Shown here in pieces: positions 39,001 to 48,935 of a stretch of 64,000 nucleotides of DNA. The stretch is from positions 27,463,348 through 27,527,347 of the forward strand of contig JAAONU010000010.1 in the NCBI GenBank assembly GCA_012932295.1, given 5' to 3'. Numbering within the stretch: the first letter of the stretch is position 1; every line of letters starts with the position of its first letter. The translations under genes and the position numbers were made by a program. This stretch comes from Cyclina sinensis. Lineage: Eukaryota > Mollusca > Bivalvia > Venerida > Veneridae. A model generated the notes under the pieces. It was given only the letters and a program-made list of their open reading frames with translations. It was not told the origin of the DNA and searched no databases.

Positions 39001-42000
39001 GATATTTAAAGTTGAGCTGGAAATCTCTGATTAATTTTCAGGTTATTTGGAATTAAAATCTTAACTCTAGAGTGTTAACAAGGTTTTTCCATATTTGGGC
39101 TCTGGGACCTAGTTTTTGACTAAAGATGACCCATATTAGTACTTGAGCTAGAAATCATCAAAACAACCTGTCTGACAAATTTCCAGGATATTTGGACTGA
39201 AAATGTAACCTCTGGAATGTTAAAATGGTTTTAACATTTTAGGCCTCTGTGACCTAGTTTTTGATCCCAGATGACCCATATCCTAATCTGGGCTAAAAAT
39301 CATTGAAACAACCTTTCTGACAAATTTCAAGGACATTTGGACTGAAAATGTAACCTCTAGAGCATTAACAAGGATTTTCTACTTTTTGGCCTTGTGTCCT
39401 AGTTTTTGACCCCAGATAACCTATATTCTGACAAATTTCAAGGTTATTTGAACTGAAAATGTTACATCAATGCGTGTTAACAAGGTTTTTCCATATTTTG
39501 GGTCTGTGACCTAGTTTTTGACCCCAGATGACCTTTATTCAAATCTGAGCTAGAAATCATTAAAACATCCTTTCTGACAATTGGAGAATATTTGGACTGA
39601 AAAGTAGCTTCTAGAGTGTTAACAAGTTTTTTTCTATTTTTGCGCTCTGTGACCTAGTTTTTGATTTCAGATGACCCATATTCAAATTTAACCTACAATT
39701 CATTGAAACAACCTTTCTGACAGATTCCAGGTTATTTGGACTGAAAATGTTACCTCTAGAATGTTTACAAGGTTTTTCCATATTTGGGCTCTGTGACCTA
39801 GTTTTTGACCCCAGATGACGCAATTTTAAACTTGAGCTAAAAATCATCAAACAACCTTTCTGAAAAATTTCTTCGGTATTTTGACTGAAAATGTAACCTC
39901 TAGAGTGTTAACGAGGTTTTTCTATTTTTGGGCTCTGTGACCTAGTTTTTGAACTAAGATGACCCATATTCGAACTTGAGCTAGAAATCATAGAAACAAC
40001 CTGTCTGACAAATTTCCAGATTTTTTGGACTGAAAATGTTACTTCTCCTTCTACAAGAAGATTTTCAAAGTTATCACTATATAAGCCTATGTAAAACCAA
40101 TGACCCCGGGGTGGAGCCAAATTTGACCCCAGGGGTATAATTTGAACAAACTTGGTAGAGGTCCACTAGACAAAGCTACATACCAAATCTTAAGGCTTAG
40201 GGTCTTATGGTTTCAGACAAGAAGATTTTCGAAGTTTTTCCTATATAAACCTATGTAAAACCAATGACCCCAGAGTGGGGCCAAATTTGATCCCAGAGGT
40301 ATAATTTGAACAAAATTGGTAGAGGTCCACTAGATAATGCCATATACCAAATATCTAAGCTCTATGCCTTACGGTTTCTGACAAGAAGATTTTTAAAGTT
40401 TTTTCCTATAAAACTCTATGTAAAACAAGTTACCCCTGGGGCGGGGCCATTTTTGACCCAGAGGCCATGATTTGAACAAACTTGGTAGAGGTCCACTAGA
40501 CAATGCTGCACACCAAATATCTTAGCATTACGCCTTACGGTTTCTGACAAGAAGATTTTTAAAATTTTTCCTATATAACTCTATGTAAAACAAGTTACCC
40601 CTGGGGCGGGGCCATTTTTGACCCAGAGGCCATGATTTGAACAAACTTGGTAGAGGTCCACTAGACAATGCTGCACACCAAATATCTTAGCATTACGCCT
40701 AACGGTTTCTGACAAGAAGATTTTTAAAGTTTTTCCTATATAACTCTATGTAAAACAAGTTACCCCTGGGGCGGGGCCATTTTTGACCCAGAGGCCATGA
40801 TTTGAACAAACTTGGTAGAGGTCCACTAGACAATGCTGCACACCAAATATCTTAGCATTACGCCTAACGGTTTCTGACAAGAAGATTTTTAAAGTTTTTC
40901 CTATATAACTCTATGTAAAACAAGTTACCCCTGGGGCGGGGCCATTTTTGACCCCAGGATCATAATTTGAACAAACTTGGTAGAGGTTCACTAGATGATG
41001 CTTTATACCAAATATCAAAGCTCCAGGCCTTGTGGTTTCTGACAAGAAGATTTTTAAAGATCTAACTTTTAAAATCTGTTTTCAGCTCCTGTGACCCAGA
41101 AATGCAATGGACCGGAACCATTTGAACAAACTTGGTAGAGCTTCATGCAAGGAACATTCTAGGCAAGTTTCATTAAATTTTGCCCAGTGGTTTCAGAGGA
41201 GATGTCGTTTGAATGAATTGTGGACGACGGACGGACGGACGGACGGACGCCGGACAATCAAGGATCCTAAAAGCTCACATGAGCATGCTCAGGTGAGCTA
41301 AAAAACAAGAAAAGAAAAGTAAAACGAAAAATTGTCTTTTCCTTATCTGTAAATGTAGACTATTGGCCTCTATCTTTTTTATTGAAATCTTTAGTGTGGT
41401 TAACCAAAATATAGTTTGTTAAAAAAGAGAAAAAAACAAATTTAACTGTAGCAATGGTCTTTGAAATAACAACCAATATTGTTATCAGTGCAAAACATGA
41501 TGAACTTTCAAACTTGTTGAAAGAAATTATATTATTTCAAAATAGTGCTGTACCTTCTTGCTGTGGTTTTTGAACATTTGCCTTTAGCTGTTTTACATCT
41601 TTCTGTATCTCTGTCATATCTTCATCCATCTCTGTCATTTTTCTTTTTATCTTTGTCACATCTCCCTTTATCCCTGTCACATCTCCCTTTATCCCTGTAA
41701 CATCTCCCTTTATCACTGTCACATCTCCCTTTATCCCTGTCACATCTCCCTTTATCCCCGTCACATCTCCCTTTATCTCTGTCACATCCCCCTTTAGCTG
41801 CTGCACCTGTGTGTCCCATTCTTTCTCTCTTTCTTCCCATTGTGCAATTGCTAATTGGTGTTTTCTTTCCTCGTCAGGATCTAGGGCTTGAGTTTTGTAG
41901 CCATCGATAGACTGCTTCAAGTTTAGTAAAGGATTTCTTTCAGAAGAATTAAGTCTCAAGAGAATCTGAGAAGCAATAGAAACTAAGTCTGAGTATATGT

Positions 42001-43338
42001 ACTATTTCAAAATAATGTGAAATATTATTAGTCGAACCATTTATTCTTCTATTCTTTAAGTAGCTGTTAATATATAATACAAAAATAAAATTATGTTCAT
42101 TGGTTGATGTTTACCTTATTATTAACCGCAGTTTTTTTTTAATTTTTCAATATGGATACAAAATTGTTTGCCAAACTGCACAACAATTAAGATTACGACG
42201 CTATTTTTTTTGAAGTTCTGCACGTTTATATTTCTAAGAATTTATGGCTGTCTCATTATTTTCCATAAGCAACATAAATGCAAAAACGGCACATAGAGGA
42301 ATGAATTCGAACAAGTTAAATGTGCCCTAAATATAGAAGCAGTAGAACTTATTTGCATTAACTCATTGATACAATCTTAAGACCTGTAATTATATAAAAT
42401 TCCGTTTAAAGAGTTTAAACTGTTTTTGCCACAAACCATTGTCTACAAAATAGCCCATGGTAGATGGAAATGCGCATGTATAAGTATCTTTATCTCAAAA
42501 TTAATTTAAATACGTACATTTTCAAGTTCAGTCCATTTCGTTTGAAAACTATTTTGTTGGAATCCAGTAGTCGAAGATATATGTGCGATCTGAAAGGTAG
42601 AGCAAATTCAGCTGTGAATAAAAGGTTTGTTCAAAATTGGCATGCTGCACTTACACATTTGGTGATAAGGTATTAAATATTAATGTAAATTTTTATACAT
42701 ATTTTAATGCTGATTAATTACATCATTCAGAAAATGAAACTAGTTTTGTAAATATCTGGCATAGTTTCGTACCATAATGGTCATCATTTCAATGACTTAT
42801 TTCAGCTTTTCGTCTAAGTTAATCATAGAAAATTGTAAAAAGTGTAATAAAAGTGTTAAGAAGAAGTGTATTAAATCAATTAACAGATACATCGACAAGA
42901 AATTCATAAGTTTCTATCGCAAACATGCTTGCATACAATTTTCCAAAGTACCTCATTTCGGAACTCCTTCAGGCGGTAAAGATCTGCTTCAACTGATGTA
43001 TCTGCCGGCAAAGGAGGACAATTCCATTGGAAGTTGGTATTTAATCCCAAAGACTTTAGGTTTCTCAGCAGACAGATAATGAGAGTGATATCAAATTCTG
43101 CACTGGTAGGCTGCTGGACTCCTGAGGGGTATAATTGGTTTAATTGTGTCACAGTTATGATTTTATTTGCTCTAAGACGGTTGATCGAAGTTTTCTCTCT
43201 TGCCAAAAAAATATTCAGGGGAACATTCTGTAGTTTCTGATTAAATATGTTTCGTAATACATCTGTGCTTCCGTCGATCATTAATAACTGCAGCCGGAAT
43301 AGGTATGCGCGATTATTTGACTGGCTCGCTGTTGCCAT
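27537..43338 (-). CDS. NLR-like receptor: HEPN(DZIP3-like)-coiled coil-CARD-NACHT-LRR, six exons
   Basis: Minus-strand exons: 42952-43338, 42518-42589, 41554-41965, 37362-37510, 36821-37022 and 27537-30001. Lengths 387+72+412+149+202+2465 sum to 3687 bp, 1229 codons including TAA. All junctions are canonical and phase-compatible (0, 0, 1, 0, 1). Predicted 1228 residues: HEPN 1-153 and the following linker, heptad coiled coil 210-286, CARD 292-~395, NACHT with Walker A GLGKT 489-493 and Walker B LIILDGLDEW 576-585, then helical and leucine-rich sequence to the end. Families: HEPN domains are often RNA-cleaving, CARDs assemble signalling filaments, and NACHT is the ATP-driven oligomerisation switch of NLR proteins. 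A cytosolic innate-immune sensor that oligomerises through NACHT and acts through HEPN and/or CARD is the inferred role. Extra exons skipped by me inside the 4.0-kb or 6.8-kb introns cannot be excluded. Confidence 0.82.
30050..30086. repeat. (CA)n/(CG)n microsatellite
   Basis: GCGCGCACACACACACACAC followed by CGCGCGCGCACAC, just upstream (in gene orientation) of the NACHT exon acceptor, in intron 5. Confidence 0.95.
30087..32000. other. Intron 5 of the NLR-like gene, no exon recognised
   Basis: AT-rich intronic DNA. Short open frames at 30145-30384, 30626-30817 and 30900-31106 have no domain or splice support. Confidence 0.4.
32001..32066. repeat. (GA)n microsatellite
   Basis: Almost pure GA dinucleotide run with single GGG and GTG interruptions, in intron 5. 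Confidence 0.97.
33000..33043. repeat. (TC)n microsatellite
   Basis: Uninterrupted CT run of about 21 repeats in intron 5. The complementary open frames on both strands (LSLSLS / REREREREP) are artefacts of the dinucleotide period. Confidence 0.97.
33400..33905. repeat. ~35-bp degenerate minisatellite
   Basis: About a dozen irregular units built on CATCATTTTATCAGAGTGGA then CAAAACCCCTTAG, with variable unit length (roughly 29-38 bp) and decaying edges. Intron 5. Confidence 0.88.
34345..34668. repeat. 42-bp minisatellite with internal TGCCAGGTGGCA palindrome
   Basis: About eight units of roughly 42 bp containing GTTGCCAGGTGGCAAGGAAA and GTTACTCTTTGCG.GAATCGA. Each unit carries the near-palindrome TTGCCAGGTGGCAA. 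The period is a multiple of three, explaining the open frames on both strands (CCQVARKVTL / LATSIPAKSN). Confidence 0.93.
34669..36820. other. Intron 5 of the NLR-like gene, nothing recognised
   Basis: AT-rich DNA between the 42-bp minisatellite and CARD exon 5. No supported exon, RNA gene or element boundary. Confidence 0.4.
36821..37510 (-). CDS. CARD exons 4-5 of the NLR-like gene
   Basis: Exon 4 (37362-37510; TTTTTTACAG|TTACTG .. GACTTCAGA|GTAATA) encodes RVIDKAWRYLEQFMIPDKIV, then RAVACGIFDQDEAVDFR. Exon 5 (36821-37022; TTTATAG|AAGAAA .. GAGAAG|GTTGGT) encodes KKILNKVKSKGKEGYTKFK, then CLEETKQSLLVELLE and a charged tail. Together they give the death-fold CARD pattern with helix 1 (RVIDKAW), the G-[ILV]-[FL]-[ST/D]-x-x-[DE] turn and the KG.E.Y..F...LEET element. 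The exon 4 donor lies 52 bases before the frame's stop, so the unspliced open frame overstates the exon. Entry and exit are both phase 1, as expected for a shuffled domain. Confidence 0.85.
37511..38612. other. Intron 3 of the NLR-like gene, proximal part
   Basis: Sequence between CARD exon 4 and the repeat-cored element. Open frames at 37567-37821, 37949-38143 and 38158-38385 show no domain and no matching splice phases. Confidence 0.4.
38613..41301 (+). mobile_element. Tandem-repeat-cored element, both ends present (in intron 3)
   Basis: Begins ACAAGAGGGCCATGATGGCC, TTGCTCACCTGA; ends CTCACATGAGCATGCTCAGG then TGAGCTA. The first half (38690-40050) is about nine units of a ~145-bp type (CTCTGTGACCTAGTTTTTGA, GAGCTAGAAATCAT, TTTGGACTGAAAATG). 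The second half (40050-41060) has ~165-bp units (GGTAGAGGTCCACTAGAC). Four of these, with CCCCTGGGGCGGGGCC at about 40433, 40598, 40763 and 40928, are almost identical and exactly 165 bp apart, pointing to very recent local expansion. The unique tail contains GACGGACGGACGGACGCC then GGACAATCA. Confidence 0.92.
41554..41965 (-). CDS. Coiled-coil exon 3 of the NLR-like gene (21-bp coding minisatellite)
   Basis: Acceptor GCTTCTCAG|ATTCTC, donor CAAGAAG|GTACAG; phase 0 in, phase 1 out. It begins ILLRLNSS, followed by LDPDEERKHQ and a QWEEREKEWD helix, the usual continuation of DZIP3-like HEPN proteins. It then has eleven consecutive seven-residue units, six almost identical (IKGDVTG), with Ile/Leu and Val at positions one and five: ideal 3-4 spacing for a coiled coil (residues 210-286). 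The DNA is a 21-bp tandem repeat (CACATCTCCCTTTATCCCTGT on the plus strand), so helix length can change by whole heptads through repeat slippage without frameshift. Confidence 0.85.
42518..43338 (-). CDS. HEPN (DZIP3-like) exons 1-2 of the NLR-like gene
   Basis: Exon 1 (42952-43338) starts at ATG 43336-43338, MATASQSNN. It reads through a DZIP3-type HEPN pattern: LFRLQLLMIDGSTDVLRNIF, then ITVTQLNQLYP, FDITLIICLLRN and a C-terminal ADLYRLKEFRNE at donor GAG|GTACTT. Exon 2 (42518-42589; CTTTCAG|ATCGCA .. GAAAAT|GTACGTA) gives IAHISSTTGFQQNSFQTKW. Joined, residues 127-132 are R-N-E-I-A-H, an R-x4-H motif typical of catalytic HEPN ribonucleases. A poly-pyrimidine acceptor TTTTTCCAG at 43394 suggests the first coding exon begins at 43393 in the 5' UTR, which contains a tiny upstream frame ATG GAC AAG CAT TAG. 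Confidence 0.82.
42590..42951 (-). other. Intron 1 of the NLR-like gene
   Basis: GT at 42951-42950 and AG at 42591-42590 on the minus strand, 362 bp. Plus-strand open frames crossing it are shadows of the HEPN exon. Confidence 0.75.
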
Positions 43339-43499
43339 TTTTCTGGTCAGACGGTGTTGCAGACTATGAAGCTAATGCTTGTCCATAATGTATCTGGAAA
43401 AAAAAATAATTGTGTTGACGTATCTCTATTTTCAAATCAGACATATAAAACATTTCTTCAAATAACCTGACATACTTTGAAACTCTCAAAATGTATGTC

Positions 43500-43720
43500 A
43501 ATCCGGCTAACTCAGTTGTAAACTCATTGGATTGTCAATCCAGGGGTCTCAATTCAAACCCAGCTAAACTTCTCCGTAACAATTGACCGCGAACAATCTC
43601 TTTAATGGCATTGTACAGAACTTAGAATTTAAATCATGAAGCAGTCAGTCGTTTGCAAAGAGACAGGTTTAGTTTTCGGGTTGGATACCCAGGAACCTTT
43701 CGTAAATTGACCACTAGGAT
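43500..43720 (+). repeat. tRNA-Asp-like SINE-type sequence
   Basis: CCGGCTAACTCAGTTGTAAA matches an A-box/D-arm. GGATTGTCAATCC gives a seven-base loop with GTC anticodon, and TCAATTCAAACCCAG is a weakened T-arm. Acceptor pairing and a clean B box are missing, and a non-tRNA body follows (to about 43720), so a SINE or tRNA relic is more likely than a functional gene. Confidence 0.5.
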
Positions 43721-43902
43721 AGGACGAAAAAGCGTTAAAATTTCAGTTAAACCACAAAAAAGAAGAAAAATTAAACAAACAAACAACAAAGCTACATGTA
43801 TTATATTGAGTTCGACACTTCTTTGTATTCAGTATATAGTCATAAGAGGAACCTGCGCCCGCCTACGTTTAATTACAGGTAAATGCAATATTATTTTTCC
43901 TA

Positions 43903-45217
43903 AGGCCTAACAAAAATATTTCCGTTTCGGGTAACCCGACACTACCTATAAAAAATGCGCCGACCCTAACTATTTTTTTCCGTTTCTAAGCAAAAAAAAA
44001 ATATTCGTTAGCGAATAGACTGTCGAAGGGCGGATAAATGCGCATTGAACGCTTGCCGAACTGTCGTAAAACGCTCAGACGATTTAGATCGATCATTATT
44101 TGTTATACATGTTTTGATTAGCTCATGCAGTATTGCGGTCCAATGAAAATCACGCTATTGGAAACTGGTAGGTATGACACACAACAAGCCGGAAAAATAA
44201 CTATGCGCATTGCTCCAGATATTTGCATCCTATTTAAAGCATAATAGGACATATTCTATGAGGGTCGAAAGGTCCGTCTTGAATATATTTACAGAAAGAA
44301 ATGCCAACATGCTGCAGAGATGCGCTGTTTTCGCATGCTGGACCTTTAAATGACTTTTTCAAAATTGGAAAGCCAGATACGATGTGACCTCGATGGGTTG
44401 ATGGAAATTTTCCTTTCAAAAAATGAAAGTACTGTCGAAGATAATAGTGCTATTGTTCGACGTTTAAATTCAATGTCAGAGTCAATATTAGAACGCAAGC
44501 TACCAATTAAAAGACAAATTTTGTAGCAATTGTTTTATGTCTCTGTATGTGACTTTTTCTCATTTCATCAAAAAGCTTGGCAATTGTCTTTGATATGTTG
44601 ACATACATGTATCAGATAGAAAATAAACAGTATTTGATTGACAAGGCTGTCTTTATAAAAAAAGAAGTGTTTGCACTTTTTTTTTGTTAAACCAGTGTAT
44701 CAAAGTTGCAACTCAAAATTTTAGACTTCGTTAATTTATACCATAGTGCCTAAATATACTCTTTGTAATACTGTAAGAGCTTCAAGATGTCAGCACTACA
44801 ATTTTTAATGCAATGAAATGTGCATTATTTAAGGCATGAATATCAGTCTAAATTTTTTTAACTGAAACTTTCAAACCCAGATCACAGCATGCCATTTTAG
44901 CTCTTCATTGTGCTTTACTCCTAACATGCTAGCAGGGCAAACAAACATCAAAATTAACACGTGCTCGGCTATATTGGCTTTATTCAATATTGAAAAAACA
45001 TTAAATGGCATAAGCTATTCAGATTTTAATCAGAATTATTCTTTACATGATAAAACAGTCAGGCAATGACAGAAGTGTAGGAAAGACTGCCATGTGCAAG
45101 AAAGCACTCTGTGCTGACGACAGATTTTGACGAAAAAAATAAAAAAAGAAATTCCCTACCTACCCTACCTAGCAATTTTGGGAAGGTTACCCTAAACAAA
45201 CAATTTTTTTGGCCTAA
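43903..45217. mobile_element. Degraded TIR element, ~1.3 kb
   Basis: The left end reads AAGGCCTAACAAAAATATTT then CGGGTAACCCGACACTACC. The right end, reverse-complemented, reads TTAGGCCAAAAAAATTGTTT then AGGGTAACCTTCCC. The ends are diverged inverted repeats of about 35-45 bp sharing AGGCC, AAAAA.ATT and GGGTAACC. No clean target duplication. The 61-codon minus-strand frame inside (44234-44419) is unassigned. Confidence 0.5.
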
Positions 45218-46655
45218 TTTAGACTAGAACTGCGCTGATATTTATACGAAAGCAATGACTTAATGACAGTGGTGGGGTTTTCTCAAGATTATCAGAGATT
45301 TTTATCAAATGCGCAATAGGAAATTAAAGTGTTGCACATATTTGTTAGTTACTTGAATATAATGCTTAACATGTTGGTCAATGAGCCCGTCTTTATTTTA
45401 TTCATTTAAAAGTACATGAAAAGATTATGGATACAACGTGGCGAGTCCTACCCTACAGCTTGCATTTAGGTTTGTGGCCACCTGAGATCATTGCAAAATC
45501 TAACTATGCAAAATAATCAGTTGATTTCTTTTTATACTTTTTATAATATGGTGAGAATATTTTGTTGCTTAGCAAACGTAAAGTAGTATATAAAGACAAT
45601 AAATTTTTGTATGAAAACTTTTACAGTTTATCATTCATTTCTCTGTTATTGTTCAATAATTAGTATGTATAAACACTTCATAATTAATTCTTCCGGAAAA
45701 AAGTAAACAACAAATGTAAAGTAATGTGTCAGTCTTATCGTCTGGTGTAGTCAGAGCTCAGTACAACATCATTGTTGAGTGACAAAAACTGGCATGCTTT
45801 TAGTAAATTAGGAAATGATGTATTGTTTTTCAACATGTGAATGTTATTTAGATTACGCTGTATATTTTTATGAGATATTTTGCCATTCTGCATTTATCAT
45901 ACTACATTACAAAAAATTCCTTTACCAACGTCAACTTCCACGTTGTTTTATACAGCAGTGAATACTTCATTAAAAAAATGTTGATGTGATTATATCTTAA
46001 ACTATTTATCCAAATTTAGACAGAGTTGATTTTTTGGTTTTAAACAAGAAGACATCGACACAAATAACAAGCTCAGATATAGTGGATTAACTAAATAAAA
46101 AAGGTCATTTTTAAAATAGAATTTATTCATAACTGTAAATTGTGTCTCACATTAGCATGACAAATTATACTAATTTTGCGAAACGACTTGATTACCCTTT
46201 TTAAGTAAATTATAGTTGAATTAACAGAGATAAACATTTCTTTACATTCAATCTGTTTGATCTTTTGATAAAAGTCATCTAGTTGATTGTTAGTCGAAAG
46301 ATTTATCTGTAAGCATGGCATATTACAGAACGTAACTCCTTTTACGAAAAATAATAATTACAAGTTGTTTTTTTTGTTTTTTTTTTTAAATATCAGTATC
46401 ATTTTGGGTATCTAATAGTTCATATGCCAAAGCCCACATTTTAACAAAGATAGTTTGGCCTGTTGAACTCTACGACAATTTTATATTTATCAAGAGTATC
46501 ATTTTAACCAACGCAATGTTTACGCGCAAACTGTCTCTATTCATTCTACTAACAAAACGTATAATTACTTTTTTCATTATTAAGATTTAAGTAAACGTTG
46601 CACCCATTATATCTGTGATGGTTTAAAATAAAAATGAATGAAACGCATTAAGCTC
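45218..46655. other. Intergenic, nothing recognised
   Basis: AT-rich DNA between the degraded TIR element and the ~62-bp satellite. No supported gene. Confidence 0.35.
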
Positions 46656-48935
46656 CATTTTAGAAATTGCAATTTTTGATGATCATTGTTTATTCTTAAG
46701 TGTGAAGAAACATTTACCACATTAAGAAATTGCAAGTACTGATAATCATTGTTTATTCTTAAAGCGACTGACTCACAGACGATGATAAAAAGAAAATGTT
46801 TATACATCTTGAAATTCTTGCTGTGATCGTGAAGAATATATTTAAACTATGTTACTGACTCAGTAAATTGTTACAGAAAAAAAATCAAAATATAAAGTTT
46901 TACACACTTTTATCGGTAAAAAATTTACCCCGTTAGTCACGGGGTAGATACTTTATTTATAAGATTAATTTTGAGGTTGCACAGTGGACTAAGTCGTCGC
47001 TTTGAATTTTACTGACCTAAAGGTCTTGAGTTCGAATCCTGGTTAAGTCAAAACCATTTTTTTCATTTTTCATGGTGAATAGAGGCTAATATTATGTTGT
47101 TCCATAGTATATTAAAATAATCTTAAATTTGAAAAATAAAAAATTTCAGCAAAATTCTGTGAGTCAGTCGCTTTAAGTGATAAGAAACATATACCACGTT
47201 AAGAAATTGCAAGTACTGATAATCATTGTTTTTTCTTAAGTGTGAATGTGAATAAACATTTACACCGTTAAGAAATTGCAAGTATTGATAATTATTGTTT
47301 ATTCTTAAGTGTGAATGTGAAGAAACATTTACCCGTTAAGAAATTGCAAGTGATAATCATTGTTTATTCTTAAGTGTAAAGCAACATTTGCCACGTTAAG
47401 AAATTGCAAGTACTGATAATCATGCTTTATTCTTACGTGCAAATAAACATATACCACGTCAAGAAATTGCAAGTACTGACAATCATTGTTTATTCTTAAG
47501 TGTGGGTGTGAATAAACATTTACACCGTTAAGAAATTGCAAGAACTGATTATTATTGTTTATTCTTAAGTGTGGGTGTGAATAAACATTTACACCGTTAA
47601 GAAATTGCAAGAACTGATTATCATTGTTTATTCTTAAGCGTAGTGTGAAGAAACATTTTCCACGTTTAGAAATTGCAAGTGATAATCATTGTTTATTCTT
47701 AATCGTGAAGAAACATTTACCACGTTAAGAAATTGCAAGTACTGACAATCATTGTTTATTCTTAAGAGTGAAGAAACATTTACCACGTTTAGAAATTGCA
47801 AGTACTGATAATTATTGTTTATTCTTTAGGGTGAAGAAACAATTACCACGTTTAGAAATTGCAAGTACAGATTATCATGGTTTATTCTTTAGTGTAAAAA
47901 CATTCACCACGTTTAGAAATTGCAAGTACTGATTATCATGGTTTATTCTTAAATGCGAAGAAACATTTACCACGTTAAGAAATTGCAAGTGATAATCATT
48001 GTTTTTTCTTCAGAAATTGCAAGTACTGGCAACCATTGATTATTCTTAAGCGTGAAGAAATATTTACCACGTCAAGAAATTGCAAGTACTGACAATCATT
48101 GTTTATTCTAAAGTTTAAATAAACATTTTCCACGTTTAGAAATTGCAAGTGATAATCATTGTTTTTAAGTGTGGGTGTGAAGACACATTTACGCCGTTAA
48201 GAAATTGCAAGTACTGATAATTATTGTTTAATCTTTAGTGTAAAAACATTTACCACGTTTAGAAATTGCAAGTACTGATAATTATTGTTTATTCTTTAGG
48301 GTGAAGAAACAATTACCACGTTTAGAAATTGCAAGTACAGATTATCATGGTTTATTCTTTAGTGTAAAAACATTCACCACGTTTAGAAATTGCAAGTACT
48401 GATTATCATGGTTTATTCTTAAATGCGAAGAAACATTTACCACGTTAAGAAATTGCAAGTGATAATCATTGTTTTTTCTTCAGAAATTGCAAGTACTGGC
48501 AACCATTGATTATTCTTAAGCGTGAAGAAATATTTACCACGTCAAGAAATTGCAAGTACTGACAATCATTGTTTATTCTAAAGTGTGAATAAACATTTAC
48601 CACGTTAAGAAATTGCAAGTACTGTTAATCATTGTTTTTAAGTGTGGGTGTGAAGACACATTTACGCCGTTAAGAAATTGCAAGTACTGATAATTATTGT
48701 TTATTCTTTAGTGTAAAAACATTCACCACGTTTAGAAATTGCAAGTACTGATTATCATGGTTTATTCTTAAATGCGAAGAAACATTTACCACGTTAAGAA
48801 ATTGCAAGTGATAATCATTGTTTTTTCTTAAGTGTGAATAAACATTTACCACGTTAAGAAATTGCAAGTACTGATTATCATTGTTTATTCTTACGTGTGA
48901 AGAAACATTTACCACGTTAAGAAATTTACTTTATT
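46656..48935. repeat. ~62-bp satellite array with higher-order duplication
   Basis: More than thirty degenerate units built on GTTAAGAAATTGCAAGTACT, GATAATCATTGTTTATTCTT and AAGTGTGAATAAACATTTACC. A longer block is duplicated at a spacing of about 470 bp: the variant TTTAGGGTGAAGAAACAATT occurs near 47824 and again near 48294, with matching neighbours for roughly 250-300 bp. The array is interrupted by the MITE at 46763-47172. Minus-strand frames such as YLQFLNVVNVSSHLRINND are repeat translations. Confidence 0.95.
46763..47172 (+). mobile_element. TTAA-type MITE with tRNA-like module, copy 2 (intact, 410 bp)
   Basis: AGCGACTGACTCACAGA at the left and its complement at the right, with a perfect TTAA on both sides (46759-46762, 47173-47176). 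Removing it restores the satellite unit CTTAAGTG. The interior has GTTGCACAGTGGACTAAGTC (A-box-like) and GAGTTCGAATCCTGGTTAAG (B-box-like), separated as in a tRNA, and a CCCCGTTAGTCACGGGG hairpin. Confidence 0.88.

Noticed and set aside
41622..41840. Alternative minus-strand frame (DKGRCDRDKGRCD...)
   Set aside because: Out-of-frame reading of the 21-bp coding repeat; the IKGDVTG frame is the one with matching splice phases and flanking HEPN-type sequence.
43500..43570. Functional tRNA-Asp gene
   Set aside because: T-arm and acceptor stem do not fit; more likely a SINE head or relic.
46607..48915. Frames such as LRINNDYQYLQFLNVVNV
   Set aside because: Translation of the ~62-bp satellite.
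46656..48935. Regular repeat with spacing that could suggest a CRISPR array
   Set aside because: Whole units are repeated with no unique spacers, in a eukaryotic genome; it is a satellite.
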